Shown piece by piece: positions 22,681 through 33,439 of a DNA stretch of 64,000 nucleotides (positions within the stretch are counted from its first letter, which is position 1; the number at the start of each line of letters is the position of its first letter). The notes beneath the pieces are model-generated. The model worked only from the letters and a program-made list of their open reading frames with translations, ran no database searches and was not told where the DNA came from. A program made the position numbers and the translations under genes. Origin of the DNA: Euptelea pleiosperma (Eukaryota > Streptophyta > Magnoliopsida > Ranunculales > Eupteleaceae). The DNA lies in the NCBI GenBank assembly GCA_035048495.1, contig CM068545.1, positions 15,211,702 through 15,275,701 on the forward strand, written 5' to 3'.

Positions 22681-23865
22681 GGTCTGTACTTTTGTGGAGT
22701 GGGACGTCTCCAATGATAGGTTTAAATAGGGTAGGCTAGGTTTTCAAAAGAAACCTAATTATTTTAAATAATTAATTATAAAAGGTGTTGGAAAGAGACA
22801 GGAAAAGACATTGAGTAAAATAATGAGGAGGAAAAGATGAAAGAAATCAATCAATTGAGAGGGGAATGGGCTGGATGTACATGGGTCTTGAACCAAGAGA
22901 AGTATAAAAATTAAAAAGGAGACAGTTGTAATGGAAGGATGAGTGTAGGTTTTAGTTGGGTTTGACTAAAGACCTAAAAGGGGATGGGAATAGGCTGTAC
23001 GTCTAGGGCTTGTAGAGCCTGTAAAAAAATGAAAGTAAATAGGAAATAATAACGGGGATGATTTTCTTGAGGGGTATTTATATAACTTGGGTTTAGGTTA
23101 ATCCATTACTTAATAGTCAAGTATTTTTCATCTAACTAAATTAACCTATAGTTTTATATTTTGTAATTGCTGTATTAGTTATTATTAGATACTTTATAAT
23201 ATAATATATTAAATAATAATGCAGGGTGTATTACACACACCTTAGCACTATACACTTTTATGTATGTATAATACATATACATATTCCTTAATAGCTATAA
23301 AGCATAGGTAAAAATTGATTTAATCCACTCAAAAATTATTCTATTATATAATAAACATTATTTAATAAGCATGGACTCATAATTGTCCATAAAATGCTTG
23401 GGTCCCACCAAGTTCATGTGGGCTGCACAAGAAATGCTCCTAAAACTATGAAAATTCAATTCTCTCGGAATTGGCCGAAATTTCACGTGATGTTCTAACA
23501 GTTAGATAATTGCATTTCGTGAAGAAAAATGTGTGAAAAAAGTTCCAAATTTCTATTTAATCGGAAGGACCAAAATACCCAGTTAAGGGTTTTCAGGGTT
23601 TTACAAAAAAGACCATAATATGCCTAAGAACAAAACACACTCTTAACACCTTTCATATTTTTGAGGTGCACAGTATCATGCCAAAGTTATCATTTTTTAT
23701 AGTAATCTCTATCAACATAGTTTATTTTCTCTCTTTAGTTTTTTTATTATTACATTATTCATTAGGTCTGGCTAAATTGTGTATGATTTCAAACATGGAA
23801 TCTAGAATCTCTTCTATTTGGTAACTTAATTACGGGGTTCATTATTTTGTATATTCTTTTACCAG
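22681..23865. other. Intron upstream of the TPC1 exon
   Basis: No exon, ORF or recognisable transposon seen. AT-rich with a branch and pyrimidine region before the acceptor at 23865. Confidence 0.5.
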
Positions 23866-23971
23866 GGATTCACGTTGGTCTTGCCTGTTTTTCGTTCTCT
23901 ACGTGCTATTGGGGGTGTACTTTCTCACTAACCTGATTCTTGCTGTTGTATATGATAGCTTCAAAGATCAG
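23866..23971 (+). CDS. TPC1: TPC1 exon: end of helix IS6
   Basis: The exon starts after the acceptor TTTTACCAG and ends at CAG|GTACAT. After one leading base it gives 35 codons with no stop, containing the segment [20 protein letters not shown] followed by VYDSFKDQ. This is the hydrophobic pore-lining S6 helix of the first channel half and its cytosolic exit, very close to Arabidopsis TPC1 as I know that family. The leading single base shows that the preceding exon ends in phase 1. That exon is not found in the 23.8 kb to the left. Confidence 0.92.
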
Positions 23972-24230
23972 GTACATATTCTGTTCTTTTCACTTGTTCT
24001 TGTGGGTATGAGTAGCATGCTGAAAGCTACTCCCCTATGTACACTAATTTTCTCTTTTGTTGAAGATAAAATTGTACTACACATGTCTCGCCCAAGTGGT
24101 AAACAGGAAATGTGGCAGGAGATCAGAAATCACGTCGCATTTCTTGTCTAACACCAAGTTTCTTCAACTGCTTCAAATTTTAGATCCAAGAAAGAATTGT
24201 TTGCTGAACCATGCTTCCTCTTATTTGTAG

Positions 24231-24308
24231 CTTGCGAAGCAAGTTGCCGAGATGGACTCCATGCGGAAAAGAATATTGGGAAAAGCCTTCAGTCTTATTG
24301 ATAAAGAC
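24231..24308 (+). CDS. TPC1: TPC1 exon: linker and start of EF-hand 1
   Basis: This 26-codon exon follows the acceptor CTCTTATTTGTAG and ends at GAC|GTATGG. It begins LAKQVAEMDSMRKR and ends AFSLIDKD. In TPC1 this is the long helix leaving S6 followed by the first half of the EF-hand 1 calcium loop. It is separated from the previous exon by a normal 259 bp intron. The loop continues in the next exon, 22.3 kb downstream, so the calcium-binding site is split by the giant intron. Confidence 0.92.
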
Positions 24309-24936
24309 GTATGGTTGGCAAATTTTGTTGATTGCTCCTCTCTTTGTCTACTTTATAGCAAGTTATGTTTCAATGCCTATGCTCTTCATTTATTTTTCAT
24401 AGAGAGGCTATATTTCACGTCTATAATCTAACAGTTTAATAGGTATAACAGAGCTCCAATTCAGCTTTCATACTCCTTAAAATATTCATCCTAATATGGC
24501 TATGAATCCTAGTTCCCCGAAAGAAAAAGTTCTATGAAATCAAGATAGATTTCGTTTATGCAGTTGAGGTCATAAAAAAGAAATACTGAAGTCCTTGGAG
24601 GAGCTCTCATCCACATTTGGAGGGGAACAAAGCGGAAGATTTTTGAGCCTAGAAAAATTACATTACATTCTGAAAAAAATATTGTTCTTCATGAGTTCCT
24701 GATGCCGGACAGTAGGACCATCAGTTTTTTCCTCCTTATCACTGTAATTCAAGGAAACTAGGCCTAGGATTGGATGGGAATGGAGTGGGCTTAAAACTAA
24801 GTTCAGGCTAGCATTTGGGTTAGGTTTTTGGACTGTTTAGATGGTTTAAACCTATGTAACAAGCACACAGACATGTGTATCGGGGTCTGACATGCCGTTC
24901 AAGAAGCCCCACACAGAGACATGTTCGTAATATGTA
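24309..24936. other. Start of the 22.3 kb TPC1 intron
   Basis: Ordinary AT-rich intron from the donor GTATGG to the Helitron. No feature seen. Confidence 0.5.
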
Positions 24937-26369
24937 TCTATACTATTATAAAGCCAAAACCGGGGTTGCCACCCACGTTTGTGACAATTAAAGTCCTCTC
25001 TACTTTAAAGGCAAAACCTGGGCTGGAGTACGCCCCTTCACAGTTTAGGTTGTCCAGCACGCCCACATCCCTCATCAATGATGACGAGGGACAATAGTAT
25101 AAACCACATGGCACACTCTTAGACACCACTGACTATAGGGATGTTGGGATGTTTGTCCCATCCTTAGGTGGACCTATATACCAAATATCAGCCGGCGAAT
25201 TTTGGATACCCCGTCATTTGTTCTTATCACCCCCCTTTCTCTTAATTCCCCTCACCAATTTATGAAAATCTCTAATTGCCACGTGGGCCCATCGAAATGT
25301 TTTATCACCCCTCCCCCCAAGTGAAACACGAAAGTAATTGTAGGGGTTTTACCCTTTCTCACTTGGTGAAGTGAAAACCTAACTTCCTTCATCGTCGAAG
25401 ACAAGCGTGTCTGCTTGTGCGCCTCCTGCATCCTTGTTATCGCCATTAACGTTACGTAAGCCTCTTGCATCCCGGTGGAGAAAAGCTTCGACAAGCCGGA
25501 GAGTGGTGGCACCTCTCGTTCCGCAGGTACGCATTGTTGTTCGGATCGATAAGTCCGAACAATGCTTTATTGTTCAGACTGTTAAGTCCGAATAGTGAAT
25601 GATTGTCCGGACTTAGCATTCTGAACAATCAATTCAAAGACCATGACCGAGACTGCACGAGAAAAAAAAACCCAATGTATCGTTCCGGCGAGATTACTTG
25701 AAATTCTTCTTAGAATGGTTTCGGAAATGTAGTTAGAATGATTTTGTCGATTAAAAAAAATTGAATTCAAATACATACATCCATTGATTCCTCCATTGAT
25801 TGTTTTACTCAAAAGTTCCCAAATGGGAGTTGTAGAAGATGTAAAATACAACCTTAGAATCGTTTAGGTATTCTCATTTGCTTTTTCAATAGCCTCCCTT
25901 GCTTTGAAATAGTATCCCTTGCTCTCTCCTGTGCTCTAACGGTTTGAATTTTAGAGGGGATGGGTAGAAATAGAAAGGGGTTAATTAGAGAATCAAAGGG
26001 GGTAAAGTTGGTATTTTATATATCTTGTGGAGGAAGATAAGAGAAAACACATGGGATATAGAAGTCATTTTAATTATAGTTTAAGTGGGGGATAAAAAGA
26101 GAAATTGACGGGGTATCCAAAATTCGCCGTATCAGCCTGATTAGTGATTTCAAACCTTTGGATCAGAGTACCCCAAACAATGCTCGAAATCTACGGTTAA
26201 AGATCAACCCATGAAAATGACTCCAATCTAATCCTTAAAAATCACTAATCATGCTGATTTTATGCATGTAGGTCCATCTAGGGATGGGCCAAACATCGAT
26301 ACAGTCAGTGATCTCTACGAGTGTGCCACGTTTAAGGTGCACGTGCATTGCACGTGGCGTTTCCCCTAG
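24937..26369 (+). mobile_element. Non-autonomous Helitron
   Basis: It starts TCTATACTATTATAAAG, the usual plant Helitron 5' end. It ends CTAG (26366-26369), preceded by a hairpin CACGTGC-ATT-GCACGTG at 26340-26356. It sits between host A (24936) and T (26370), the A^T target of Helitrons, with no target duplication. Subterminal inverted repeats of about 60 bp (near 25110-25185 and 26265-26330) share GGCACACTC and CACTGACT blocks. A MITE lies between them. No Rep/helicase is present. Confidence 0.85.
25194..26129. mobile_element. hAT-like MITE inside the Helitron
   Basis: Terminal inverted repeats GGCGAATTTTGGATACCCCG and its complement lie at the two ends. An 8 bp duplication TATCAGCC flanks it (25186-25193 and 26130-26137). 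The interior has several inverted GTCCGAACAAT-type motifs (25535-25625) and no protein. The Helitron halves on either side pair with each other, so the MITE is the later arrival. Confidence 0.82.
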
Positions 26370-26675
26370 TTATAATATAATATTCTAGCTTATTTCAATC
26401 AAAGTTTTTTAATTGAAATAACGAAACAAATGTACGAGAAGTAAAAAAAATATCTATACACCATGGAGCTATCCTATAATATAAAAAATATAAGTAGATT
26501 TATAAGAGAGAAGACTGTCAAGAACCATCTGTGGTCATGTTTGCAAGTTTCGGTAGTGCACGAAACTACTTTGGTTTCGGTTGGTTTCGTCCAAAACCAA
26601 CCGGAACTGATAAAAACCATTTTTTATTCATAGAACATCACTTGGTTTCGGTCAGTTTCGGACCGAAACATTTAA
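26370..26675. other. Intron with purine/pyrimidine GGTTTCGG repeats
   Basis: No coding signal. From 26545 there are scattered GGTTTCGGT and ACCGAAACC motifs in both directions, merging into the tandem repeat that follows. Confidence 0.4.
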
Positions 26676-26876
26676 GACCGAAACCACTTAAAAGTTCCGG
26701 TTTCGCCCATGGACAAAACTGAAACGAAACCAGTCACTTTGAACCATGTCTGTGGTTAGCATCTTGACAGTAAACTGACCGAAACCACTTAAACGTTTCG
26801 GTTTCGCCCATGGACAAAACTGAAACGAAACCAGTCACTTTGAACCATGTCTGTGGTTAACATCTTGACAGAGTAC
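26676..26876. repeat. Two-copy 101 bp tandem repeat
   Basis: The block GACCGAAACCACTTAAA through CATCTTGACAG occurs twice head to tail (starts 26676 and 26777) with only a few differences. The second copy ends GACAGAGTAC. CTGTCAAGA near 26517 is the complement of its end TCTTGACAG, so the whole 26517-26871 stretch may be one transposon whose end was duplicated. Confidence 0.75.
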
Positions 26877-26994
26877 TATATAGAATCATTATAATAATGG
26901 GTGGCATTGTTGTATGTTGTAGGATGTGTTGACAGGCGTGTGCGAATGTTGACGTGTCCAAAATGGCAAAACCCCCTAAACGTGTAGTGTCTAG

Positions 26995-27125
26995 GCCTGT
27001 AACTTGGGCAGGCTGGGTTGGAGGTCAACTTGAGCCCAACCCAACCTTCAAAACATTCGTCCGATCTCAAGGTTGAGCTTGAGATGTCCTGAGCCCAACC
27101 TATTGGGTTGGCCATCCTATGCAAT
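26995..27125. mobile_element. Truncated hAT-1-like end
   Basis: CTGTAACTTGGGCAGGCTGG followed by GAGCCCAACCCAACC repeats matches the left ends of the elements at 12499 and 59191. The other end and the duplication are missing. Confidence 0.6.
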
Positions 27126-27383
27126 GCATCATAAACCATCACAGACCATCCATGATCCAATACATCAGTTTCATTTAATAATGAAAAAAAATGGGTGAAA
27201 AGGATTTGATGGATGGCGCCATTAAATTTATGTTGCCACTCATAAATCACCGAATATACACATATATGAACACCAATGTTATAGGTAAATGCAAGACATT
27301 GGATGGCTTGTATTTATAGTAGCATATTCGATTAACTTGTTTTTATATTATATATACTAGTGGCACACACGTGTGTTGCATGT

Positions 27384-27845
27384 TGTCACGGACACTTCCT
27401 TTCACAAGGATCTATCCGTGTGGCACTCGCCCGTCACTCGATACACGAGTCAGCCTTGCCTGGTCACTTCCTGTCGTTGCCTAGATCACAATCACACAAG
27501 CAAACACAATACACAATATGGAACAAGAATCAAAGATCATTTCATTAAAGGAAATGAAAGTCAATACAACCTACATCTAAGACACTAGGGGAGCAAGGGA
27601 TGCAAGAATGTTCCAAGGGGTTAGGCACCAGTCCACTCTATTACAACACATACCTCCCATACAAAGATTACACTAAACCTTTGGTAGGTTGGGAGAAGGG
27701 AACGTCAAAAGTGGAGGCCAATCATACTGGATATTTATGATACTGCCATTCCCACTTTGAATACCATGAGAAAACAAAAGGAGGCTATGAAACTATGTCA
27801 TGGACCATGGCCATGCGAATAGTGCTGGATAATATGGTCATGACG
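27384..27845 (-). repeat. Putative chromovirus 3' LTR
   Basis: About 460 bp directly after the stop of the chromodomain frame. The minus-strand start reads CGTCATGACC (TG degraded to CG) and the end GTGTCCGTGACA. No second copy is in the window, so the borders are estimates from chromovirus layout. Confidence 0.5.
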
Positions 27846-27856
27846 GACTCCACTTG

Positions 27857-28575
27857 TTAGGTCGGCATCCTCGTCGACTTCTCTGCCAAATACTCTTCAA
27901 TTTTGTCTGCTTTGGGGATCCAAGAGCTGGCGTGTTCACAATTGGTCTCCGCATCTGGTAGTCCTGGCCATTTAACTAAGTATATTATCTCTATGGCTCG
28001 GTTCAGAAGGTTACTGACATGCCGATCAGTTATGATGCATTCAACTTCCCTTCTAAGCATGAATGTTATGTTGGGTGTGAGTCTCGTCGAGATGCTTCGA
28101 GTTGGATTTGCATGGTAAGGCTTTAGGCAACTCGGGTGGAAAACAGGATGGCTCTGTGCAAGATAGTGGGATAATTGTACCTTAAAAGACATTTTTCCAA
28201 CTCGTGCAATTATAGGAATTGACCTTCATATCGTCGGATAAGACTCTTGTGTGCTCGTCGGAAGAATCTCCAGTGGTCTTGATTGAGTTCCACAAAGACG
28301 AAGTCTCCCACCTTAAAGTTATGAGGTTTCCTTTTCTTATCACCCCACTTCTTGATTCTTTGAGACACTTTCTCAAGATAGGCTTGTGCGATGTTAGCGT
28401 TCTTTTGCCATTCTTTCGCGAACTGATAGGCTCTTGGACTACTACCTTTATAACATGTAGCAACTCTGTGGGGTGTGAATGGTTGTTGGCTTGTGATCAA
28501 TTCAAATGCGCTCTTGTTGGATGAAGAGCTCTATTGTAAATTGATGCAGAACTGAGCAACATCGAGCAAATTCAC
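27857..28575 (-). pseudogene. Chromovirus integrase C-terminus and chromodomain
   Basis: The second integrase continues after a stop with FELITSQQPFTPHRVA, a long basic helix and HNFKVGDFVFVEL (the GPY/F region). After a frameshift come PVFHPSCLKPYH and a chromodomain (VECIITDRHV, IIYLVKWPGLPDAE). A chromodomain in this place defines chromoviruses and targets integration to chromatin marks. The Trp expected soon after the glutamates is Cys here. Confidence 0.85.
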
Positions 28576-29232
28576 CTAGTTCTTCAGGTTGGCACTTACA
28601 AAGTTCCTCAAGTATTCTTCGAGGAGCGCATTAAAGCGTTCAATCTGACCATCAGTCTGAGGATGACTACTTGTCAAGAAGTCAAGCAGGGACCCAAGGA
28701 GCTTGAAGAGTTCCATGCAGAAGGCTCCTGTAAATCTTGAGTCCTTGTCGCCCACGTTATCCGAAAGCTGCAAGTCGTAAGCATTTGAGTTGATTTTATT
28801 CACAATCTTGTAAGGTCCAGTCTTTCGTGAATGTAGCTTCTTAAAAGCTCCCTTGGGAAATCGCTCAGGCCGTATACGTACCATCACCATATCGCCCTCC
28901 CGGAACTTGACAAATCTCTTACGCAAATCAACCCATGTTTTGTAGGCTTCATTGCTAAGAGCAATCCTCCTTCGAACCTCATCATGGATCTCGCGCATAT
29001 GGCTAGCAAAGCTCTCTGCCTCGGCACTAGGCTTTGCTTCTGTAGGAAAAGGAATAAGATCTATTGGCTTCCTTGGTAGGAACCTTGTGATAATCTCAAG
29101 GGGACTCCTACTAGTGGACCTGATAACTGAGCTATTATAAGCAAATTCATCCATAGGTAGGATTTGATCCCATGTAGTGATATGATTTCCCTCTAAGAAT
29201 CGAAGTAGATTACCCAAACTCCTGTTAACCAC
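28576..29232 (-). pseudogene. Fusion frame joining two gypsy integrases
   Basis: A 218-codon open frame. Residues 2-160 are the C-terminal half of one integrase (NRSLGNLLRFLEG, then REGDMVMVRIRPERFPKGAF and SRKTGPYKI). Without a stop it passes at QLSDNVG into DKDSRFTG, the second catalytic Asp of another integrase, and continues HPQTDGQIERFNALLEEYLR with the catalytic Glu. The two halves belong to different gypsy families by their motifs. I infer template switching or a recombination event that happened to keep the frame. Confidence 0.8.
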
Positions 29233-30430
29233 CTCAATTTGGGCGTCAGTCTAAAAGTGGAAGGCCAAAGAAAACTGTAGTTTCGTTCTCCTAAGATTCC
29301 ATAGTCTTCCAAAAGTAGCTCATAAATTTAACGTCCCGATCAGAGATGCTTGTCTTAGGTAATCCATGTAGTCACACTACCTCTTTGAAGATCTTCGCAA
29401 TGTGTGCATCATTGAAAGTCTTATGGCAAGGAAGGAAATGGGCCATCTTAGAAAATCTATCAATAGCAACAAAGATGGAATCATACCCCCATCGTGTCCT
29501 AGATAATTCAAGGACGAAAACCATGCTAAGATCCTGCCACAGTTTGTGAGGAACTGGTAGTGGTGTGTGTTAGAGGATGGTGTGTTCTTGCGCACGTGTT
29601 GTGTTGGCCCGATGACCCGTTGATATACATAGTTCTTTCGCCTTTCCCCAATAGGTCTATCTTTTGGGGTAAATGGTTGTTTAACATGGTATCAGAGCCT
29701 TAAGGCCTGGGAGGGTCGCGGGTTCAAGTCTCCAACGGAGTGTATTCCCACTGAGGGGGTGTGTTAGCGGATGATGTGTTCCTGTGCATGTATTGTGTTC
29801 GCCCAATGACTCGTCGGTATACAAAGTTAATTCGCTCTTGGGATAAATGGTTGTTTAACATTGTGTATAGCCCTGTCTTTTGCTTTTGTCCCTTAGCCAA
29901 TTGGCACACTCGGCATTGCTGGATCACCTGTGCCACATCACATTTGAGACGGCCAATAAAAATGATCCTCTACCATAGCTATCGTTTTATCCCAAGTTAA
30001 GTGCCCTGAAGAAGCCTCGGCATGTAACTTCCATATCATCTTGTCTCGTAGAGATGTGTTTGGTAGACAAACACGTACCTATGAATAAGTATCCATCGTG
30101 GATAGAAAAACCCCGATATTCATCTTGCTACCTGGAGGACACAACCACATAAATAATACCAAAATCTCGGCATGTGGCATACTCCTGCTTTGCTTGATCG
30201 AATCCAATATCCCACAGACATAGAATGTGAAAGATAGACAACTCTACTCAATGCGTATGTTGCTTTGTTCTTGACACCAGCATGGTGTTTAAGAACGAAG
30301 TTGTACTCCTGTAAGAATGAAGCCTATTTGCCATGTCTCGTGCTCAACTTCTTTTGGGAGTGCAAGTATTCGAGCGCTTCATGATCGGAGTACGAAACAA
30401 ACACAACAAAAATAAGATAATGACACCAAT
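29233..30430 (-). pseudogene. Chromovirus first integrase, N-terminal half (broken)
   Basis: QCRVCQLAKGQKQKTGLY (about 29880-29920) is the end of the zinc-binding H2C2 region. The frame then continues, on the other side of TRIM-2, with the integrase core ([23 protein letters not shown]). Upstream, 30290-30420 holds the RNase H connection (YLHSQKKLSTRHG). Stops and shifts are frequent. Confidence 0.78.
29568..29860 (+). mobile_element. TRIM-2
   Basis: Terminal direct repeats at 29568-29686 (119 bp) and 29762-29860 (99 bp) have TGTTAG...GTTTAACA ends. The PBS TGGTATCAGAGCC is at 29687-29699, and a purine tract GAGGGGGTG precedes the second repeat. The duplication is GTGTG/TTGTG (29563-29567, 29861-29865; one mismatch). 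It cuts the chromovirus integrase. It is the same family as TRIM-1 at 22373. Confidence 0.93.
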
Positions 30431-31085
30431 ACTATATGGCCTGCACCACTGCATAAAAATCCTTGTTGTATGTAGAGTACCGATATTTGACATCATTCAG
30501 CTTTTCACTGAAAAACGCAATTGGGTGTCCCTCCTGGGTAAGAACATCCCCAATGCCTATCTGAGAAGCGTCACAAGCAACCTCAAATACCTTACAGGAA
30601 TTTGGTAACTGCAATACAGGTGTCTCTGCCATCTTACTTTCGATTTCCTTAAAGCCCTTTGTTGCTATTGTTGTCCGTACAAACTCACCCCTTTTCAATA
30701 ATTGGTAATGGGTGCCATAAGAGTGCTAAATGTTTTGATAAAACGCAGATAAAAGTAACCAACCCATGAAAACTACATACATCATGCAAGGAAGAAGGAA
30801 TATGCCAATCAAGTATAGCTTTCAACTTCTTGAGATCCGTCTCCACACCATGGGAAGGTACAACAAAACCCAAGAAGATAACTCGAGGAGTCATAAAAGG
30901 GCACTTTATTAAGGTTAGCATAGAGCTTTTCTTGTCAAAGGACTCTCATAACTTGTTGCAAGTGAGATAGATGGTTCTCTTGGGTGCTACTTTGAACAAG
31001 AATATCATCAAAATGAATAAGAAAATTCCCAATGTAAGGTCGGAATACCTATGTCATAAACCGCTTGAAAGTACTAGGTATTGGA
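30431..31085 (-). pseudogene. Chromovirus RT end and RNase H (broken)
   Basis: The gypsy RT piece has TPSTFKRFMT and FDDILVQS (near 31003-31020), keeping both Asp of the catalytic pair. RNase H starts KVFEVACDASQIGIGDVL and continues PIAFFSEKLNDVKYRYSTY to about 30432. A stop near RFMT and frameshifts between 30700 and 30920 break it. Upstream of 31085 the sequence turns into copia linker on the same strand. Confidence 0.85.
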
Positions 31086-31089
31086 TTGA

Positions 31090-31877
31090 GAGGTAGAGGG
31101 ATGGTGGAAGATGACTTGGGAAGGGATTCATTTTCAATAGCCTCGGCGAACCACTCCCCCTAGATGGGACTCTGATGATGACTAGGATAGTAAGGTTGGT
31201 CTTCTAAATAAGTGACATCCATCGTGAAATCGACGGCGAAAAGGTGGGTGGTAGCACTTGTAGCCCTTTTGAAAAGAAGAATACCCAAGAAACACACTTG
31301 AATGCTTTAGGGTCGAGCTTAGAATGTGCAGGAATCAAGATATGGACAAAAGATGTGCACCCAAAGACTTTTGGGGAAACAGGAAACAAGGGATGATCTA
31401 GACATAGGACTCCAAAAGGGATCTGGAAAGTCTAGACACTAGCAAGGATGCATTTAATGATGTAACAAGCAGTGTGGACGGCTTTAGAGTAGAAGTGTTG
31501 GGGAACATTCATCCCAATAAGCAATGCTCGTCCGATTTCCAATAGGTGAGGATTTTTCTGCTATGCGGTTCCATTCTGTTGTGGTGTATAACACATGAGG
31601 TTTGTTGTTCTCTCACCTGATATGCACAGAACTGTCTCAAACCACCAAAAGTGTACTCTCTCCCATTATCAGAATGACGGATCTTAATTTTCTTTCCAAA
31701 TTGAGTATGTACCATTGCATGAAATTTATTAAAGATGGAGTAAACATCATCTTTCTTTTTCATTATGTACACTTACATACATCTACTATAATCATCAACA
31801 AAGGTAACAAAATAGTGGAAACCTAGCAGAGAAGTAATAAGGGAAGGACCCCAAACATCAAAATGTAGTAGAAAAAT
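31090..31877 (-). pseudogene. copia-X integrase, 3' part
   Basis: The minus strand reads HFDVWGPS, FVDDYSRCM, KIRHSDNGREYTFGG and, after shifts, FGCTSFVHIL, the copia integrase core and C-terminus. It is separated by 4.5 kb from its likely upstream half at 36361-36860. The two share the 13 bp junction GAGAACTWTTATT. Confidence 0.8.
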
Positions 31878-31890
31878 GAGAACTATTATT

Positions 31891-32710
31891 TTTATTTTTA
31901 TTTTGATAAGTATGTATGTATCATTAAAAAGGGGAAACCCCAAAAAGGAATACAAAGGCAGGGCCAGCCCCTTTAACTCATAGGGGATCAAATACCTAAC
32001 ATCTCATCCCATCTAAGACAAAAGCTTCAAAAAAACATCCTCTAAAATGGGGAGAGGTAGAGGACCGAAGATAAAGAAAAGCCTTCACACTAAACCAGAT
32101 CCGAGGTATGACATTTCCCCTCAATAATCCGGGAGTTTCTTTCTTTCCACAAGGCCCACACAATAGTGAACTTGAGAATGCGCCACAGAAGAGGACCCCT
32201 CCCAGAGGAAATCTCCCGAGCTTCCTTAGAAAAGACCTGATACATGATGCGACACCACAAGCTGTATCCCAAACAGCATGAAGAAAGTCTACAACACCTC
32301 GATGGAGAATCTGCAATGGATCATCAGATCTATCAATTCAGTGTCTGCCTTGCAACATCATCCCTCTACTGATCAAGTGATCTACGGTCAGAATCTTGTC
32401 CCGTATCGCAGTCCAGACGAAAAACTTTACTCTCGAAGGGATAGGGGCGCCCCAAACAATGGACGCCAGAAACTCCCACTCCATCCCGAGAAGCTATGCC
32501 AGAAAAGCGAAGTAACTGAAAAGTTGCCTTGTGGATCCCACCTCCATATTCTCTTATTCGACTTCACTTTCAAAGCAAGATTCTCGCCAACTAGCGAAAG
32601 GAGAGAGGCTAGGCTTTCCACTTTCCAATCGTTCATGTTCTTCCGGAAGACAAAATTGAATTGGCAAGCAATAATGGTGGATACAAGACGAACCCTCAAG
32701 AGTAGTCATC
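31891..32710 (-). mobile_element. LINE-2, short 5'-truncated L1-type LINE
   Basis: The A-rich 3' tail is seen as TTTTATTTTTATTTT at 31891-31905. It is followed on the minus strand by the LINE C-terminus (FRGCFFEAFVLDG) and FRKNMNDWKVESLASLL, which match LINE-1 and LINE-3. The RT proper is missing. The tail lies directly next to a 13 bp sequence, GAGAACTATTATT (31878-31890), that recurs with one change at 36361-36373. This looks like the LINE target duplication. Confidence 0.75.
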
Positions 32711-33439
32711 AGCTTGATCATCAAGATGATTTGAGAGACAAAAGTGTGTTCTACGCAATGAGAGAAACTCTTACGTAGAAAAGTTGACAAAAATGATAAT
32801 TTTATGTAGGAGAGCGTGATAACGCTAGAAGGATAATTACTTAAAATAAGCACTTTTGAGCGAATATCAATGGGGATTCCACCCATGTGTCTTGGGTCGC
32901 TCATAGGGTTCGGCCAAGTGTCTTGGATCCCTCTTTAGTGTTCGACCTTGTGTCATGGATCCCTCATAGGGTTCGACCTGGAGTGTTAGATTCTCTTGTG
33001 GTTCCCACTAGTATTGTCCATTCATGTTAGTCATGATATTTGATGATTGTTTACATTTTAATCATGTTATTTAATTTTAGTTCTTTCCATATTATTACTT
33101 TTGATGTTAATGTGTTAATTTTTTTTATTCTTATTAAATGTTAAATACATGTGTTGTTTATGCCATGTAACCCAAGTGTCATATTGTTGTTATACTATGA
33201 TCATCATGTCATTTCATATAGGGGGTGCATAAGGGAACGGAGTTGAAGTATATTATATATGTTTATATTAGTTTTATCAATTAATCAGGGTTCGGTACCC
33301 TAGGGTGAAAGGTCCTAAATGTTATTATATCTTGCAGATGGGTCGATGAGACAGCTCCCAGTGCGAGAAGAAAATGAAGACCCTATGTGGTTATGGGTAC
33401 TAGTTGCATGTGCATCCTGCATTCACCTTGCATTTGCCC
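32711..33439. other. Possible gypsy LTR fragment with short tandem repeats
   Basis: About three imperfect copies of a 32 bp unit (TGTCTTGGATCCCTCATAGG with TTCGACC) lie at 32889-32985. A long AT-rich stretch and CTTGCAG then follow. The layout resembles the right part of the + strand solo LTR at 60815-62890. No borders found. Confidence 0.35.

Larger units (their letters stand above)
27384..31085 (-). mobile_element. Ty3/gypsy chromovirus, 3' part, chimeric
   Basis: On the minus strand the order is RT fragment with FDDIL, RNase H, zinc-binding and core integrase, a second integrase core, chromodomain, and a putative 3' LTR. The first integrase ends in its GPY/F region and passes in frame into a second, different integrase starting at its second catalytic Asp. 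A TRIM is inserted (29568-29860). Stops and frameshifts are common. The gag half is displaced to 36870-38049. RT upstream of 31085 is replaced by copia sequence. Confidence 0.85.

Noticed and set aside
27356..27384. A minus-strand Helitron end (CTAGT with CACACGTGTG hairpin)
   Set aside because: The hairpin is only about 4 bp from CTAG instead of about 10, and no matching TC end was found.
29700..29745. A tRNA gene suggested by GGTCGCGGGTTCAAGTC
   Set aside because: There is only a B-box-like stretch; no acceptor stem, D arm or anticodon arm can be formed, and it lies in a TRIM interior in two places.
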